64,000 bases of DNA from Piscinibacter sp. XHJ-5 (GTDB lineage: Bacteria > Pseudomonadota > Gammaproteobacteria > Burkholderiales > Burkholderiaceae_C). This document shows positions 62,920 through 64,000 of the stretch, piece after piece. The DNA lies in the NCBI RefSeq assembly GCF_029855045.1, contig NZ_CP123228.1, forward strand, positions 4,030,001 through 4,094,000, given 5' to 3'. Below the pieces are notes generated by a model. That model had not been told where the DNA came from. It searched no databases and saw only the letters and a list, made by a program, of their open reading frames with translations. Made by a program: the position numbers and the translations under genes. The first letter of the stretch is position 1. Every line of letters starts with the position of its first letter.

Positions 62920-64000
62920 AGGCACCGCCACCCTGGTTCGCCGCGAGGACTACACCGCCCCGGCGTTCTGGATCAAGACCGTCGACCTCACCTTCGATCT
63001 GGAACCGTCGAAGACGCTGGTCATCAGCCGCATGCAGATCGAGCGCAACGTCGACGTGCCGGCGCAGGCGCTGAAGCTGCACGGCGAGGATCTCAACCTC
63101 ACGCGCGTGCTGGTCAACGGCGAGTCGGTGTCGTTCCGCCATGAGGACGGCCAACTGGTCATCGACTCTCTGCAGGGCGTGCCGCCCGGGCCCTTCACGC
63201 TGGAGATCCGCAACACCTGCGCGCCGGACAAGAACACGCAGCTGTCGGGCCTGTACACCTCGTGCGGCGGCTTCTTCACGCAATGCGAGGCCGAGGGCTT
63301 TCGCCGCATCACGTATTTCCTGGACCGGCCGGACGTGATGTCGGTCTACACCGTCACGCTGCGCGCCAGCAAGCAGCAATACCCGGTGCTGCTGTCCAAT
63401 GGCAACCTGGTCGAGCAAGGCGAGCTGGACAACGGCCGCCACTTCGCCAAGTGGCACGACCCCTTCCCGAAGCCGAGCTACCTGTTCGCGCTGGTCGCCG
63501 CCGACCTGGTCGCGCGCGAGCAGTGGATCACCACGCGCTCGGGCAAGAGCCACCTGCTGCAGGTGTACGTCCGGCGCGGCGACCTCGACAAGACCGAGCA
63601 CGCGATGAACTCGCTGATCGCCTCGGTGGTGTGGGACGAGGCGCGCTTCAGGCTTCCGCTGGACCTGGAGCGCTTCATGATCGTCGCGGTGGGCGACTTC
63701 AACATGGGGGCGATGGAGAACAAGGGCCTGAACCTGTTCAACACCAAGTACGTGCTGGCCAATCCCGCCACCGCCACCGACGCCGACTACATGGCCATCG
63801 AAAGCGTCGTCGGGCACGAGTACTTCCACAACTGGACCGGCAACCGCATCACTTGCCGCGACTGGTTCCAGCTCAGCCTGAAGGAGGGCCTGACGGTCTT
63901 CCGCGATCAGGAATTCAGCATGGACATGGCCGGCTCGCCTTCGGCGCGCGCCGTCAAGCGCATCGACGACGTGCGCACGCTGCGCCAGTCGCAGTTCCCG
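62912..64000 (+). CDS. pepN: Aminopeptidase N (PepN), C-terminus outside window
   Basis: The first 363 residues of an M1-family aminopeptidase of about 880 are present. Visible are the substrate-recognition GAMEN motif at 266-270 (NMGAMENKGLNLFN), the zinc site HEYFH at 302-306 (GHEYFHNWTGNRITC) and the third ligand Glu near 325 (LKEGLTVFRDQEF). The N-terminal beta domain opens with REDYTAPAFWIKTVDLTFDL. It removes N-terminal amino acids from peptides in the cytoplasm. A strong AAGGAGA site precedes the ATG, which lies inside the end of the HAD gene, so expression is coupled. It runs off the right edge in an open frame. Confidence 0.95.
   Translation, partial: MREGTATLVRREDYTAPAFWIKTVDLTFDLEPSKTLVISRMQIERNVDVPAQALKLHGEDLNLTRVLVNGESVSFRHEDGQLVIDSLQGVPPGPFTLEIRNTCAPDKNTQLSGLYTSCGGFFTQCEAEGFRRITYFLDRPDVMSVYTVTLRASKQQYPVLLSNGNLVEQGELDNGRHFAKWHDPFPKPSYLFALVAADLVAREQWITTRSGKSHLLQVYVRRGDLDKTEHAMNSLIASVVWDEARFRLPLDLERFMIVAVGDFNMGAMENKGLNLFNTKYVLANPATATDADYMAIESVVGHEYFHNWTGNRITCRDWFQLSLKEGLTVFRDQEFSMDMAGSPSARAVKRIDDVRTLRQSQFP

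Overview
The window is about 68-70% G+C, with ATGA/GTGA gene overlaps, few intergenic gaps, and a gene set typical of a free-living, respiratory betaproteobacterium of the Burkholderiales (Rubrivivax/Piscinibacter/Comamonadaceae-like). Supporting marks are a pqiA gene split in two, a form II CoxL operon, an RpfE-type gene in front of recJ, a CbrA-type symporter-kinase, several c-di-GMP proteins, and the CCCTCTCCC/GGGAGAGGG intergenic palindromes. This placement is inference from gene content; no rRNA or tRNA gene was seen.

Layout. 0-5 kb: the end of a bufferin (copper-binding RiPP) pair, bufA-bufB; a secreted beta-propeller protein; and a 7TMR-DISM diguanylate cyclase. 5-10 kb: one 1616-residue lipoprotein joining a copper-radical (galactose/glyoxal) oxidase, Ig/PKD domains, a YVTN propeller, a two-haem c-type cytochrome and two PA14 domains; this is the most unusual gene here. 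10-23 kb: a nutrient-uptake block with a D-glutamate cyclase-like enzyme, a complete Liv-type ABC importer and a fused 5-oxoprolinase on the minus strand, and a LysR regulator divergent from a complete TRAP importer. It is best read as D-glutamate/5-oxoproline (or related lactam) utilisation. 23-28 kb: a split pqiAA-B-C lipid-transport operon, an HD hydrolase and an NTF2-like lipoprotein.

28-37 kb (minus strand): a seven-gene molybdenum hydroxylase operon, coxS-L-M-D-E-G-xdhC, preceded by a tungstate-type ABC permease and ATPase that lack a neighbouring binding protein. 37-41 kb: an EgtB/SUMF1 homologue with altered iron ligands, divergent from rpfE-like and recJ. 41-45.5 kb: a TonB receptor-YfiR-CHASE8/GGDEF/EAL operon, apparently an envelope-to-c-di-GMP circuit. 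45.5-48.7 kb: a PHP phosphatase, a frameshifted yciO, and a three-gene SPFH/membrane/ribbon-helix-helix operon with a perfect 12-bp palindrome at its promoter. 48.6-53.5 kb (minus): glutaredoxin-like, plsY, ybaK, aldo-keto reductase, acyl-CoA synthetase and GNAT genes in one run. 53.6-61 kb: an alpha/beta hydrolase, then a signalling cluster of a symporter-histidine kinase, a stand-alone receiver, a membrane pseudokinase fused to a DEDDh exonuclease, and small membrane proteins including DUF4212. 61-64 kb: prfB with its programmed +1 frameshift, a HAD phosphatase and the start of pepN.

Nearly all sequence is coding. The longest gene-free stretches are just under 300 bases. No insertion sequence, prophage, CRISPR array or RNA gene was recognised.
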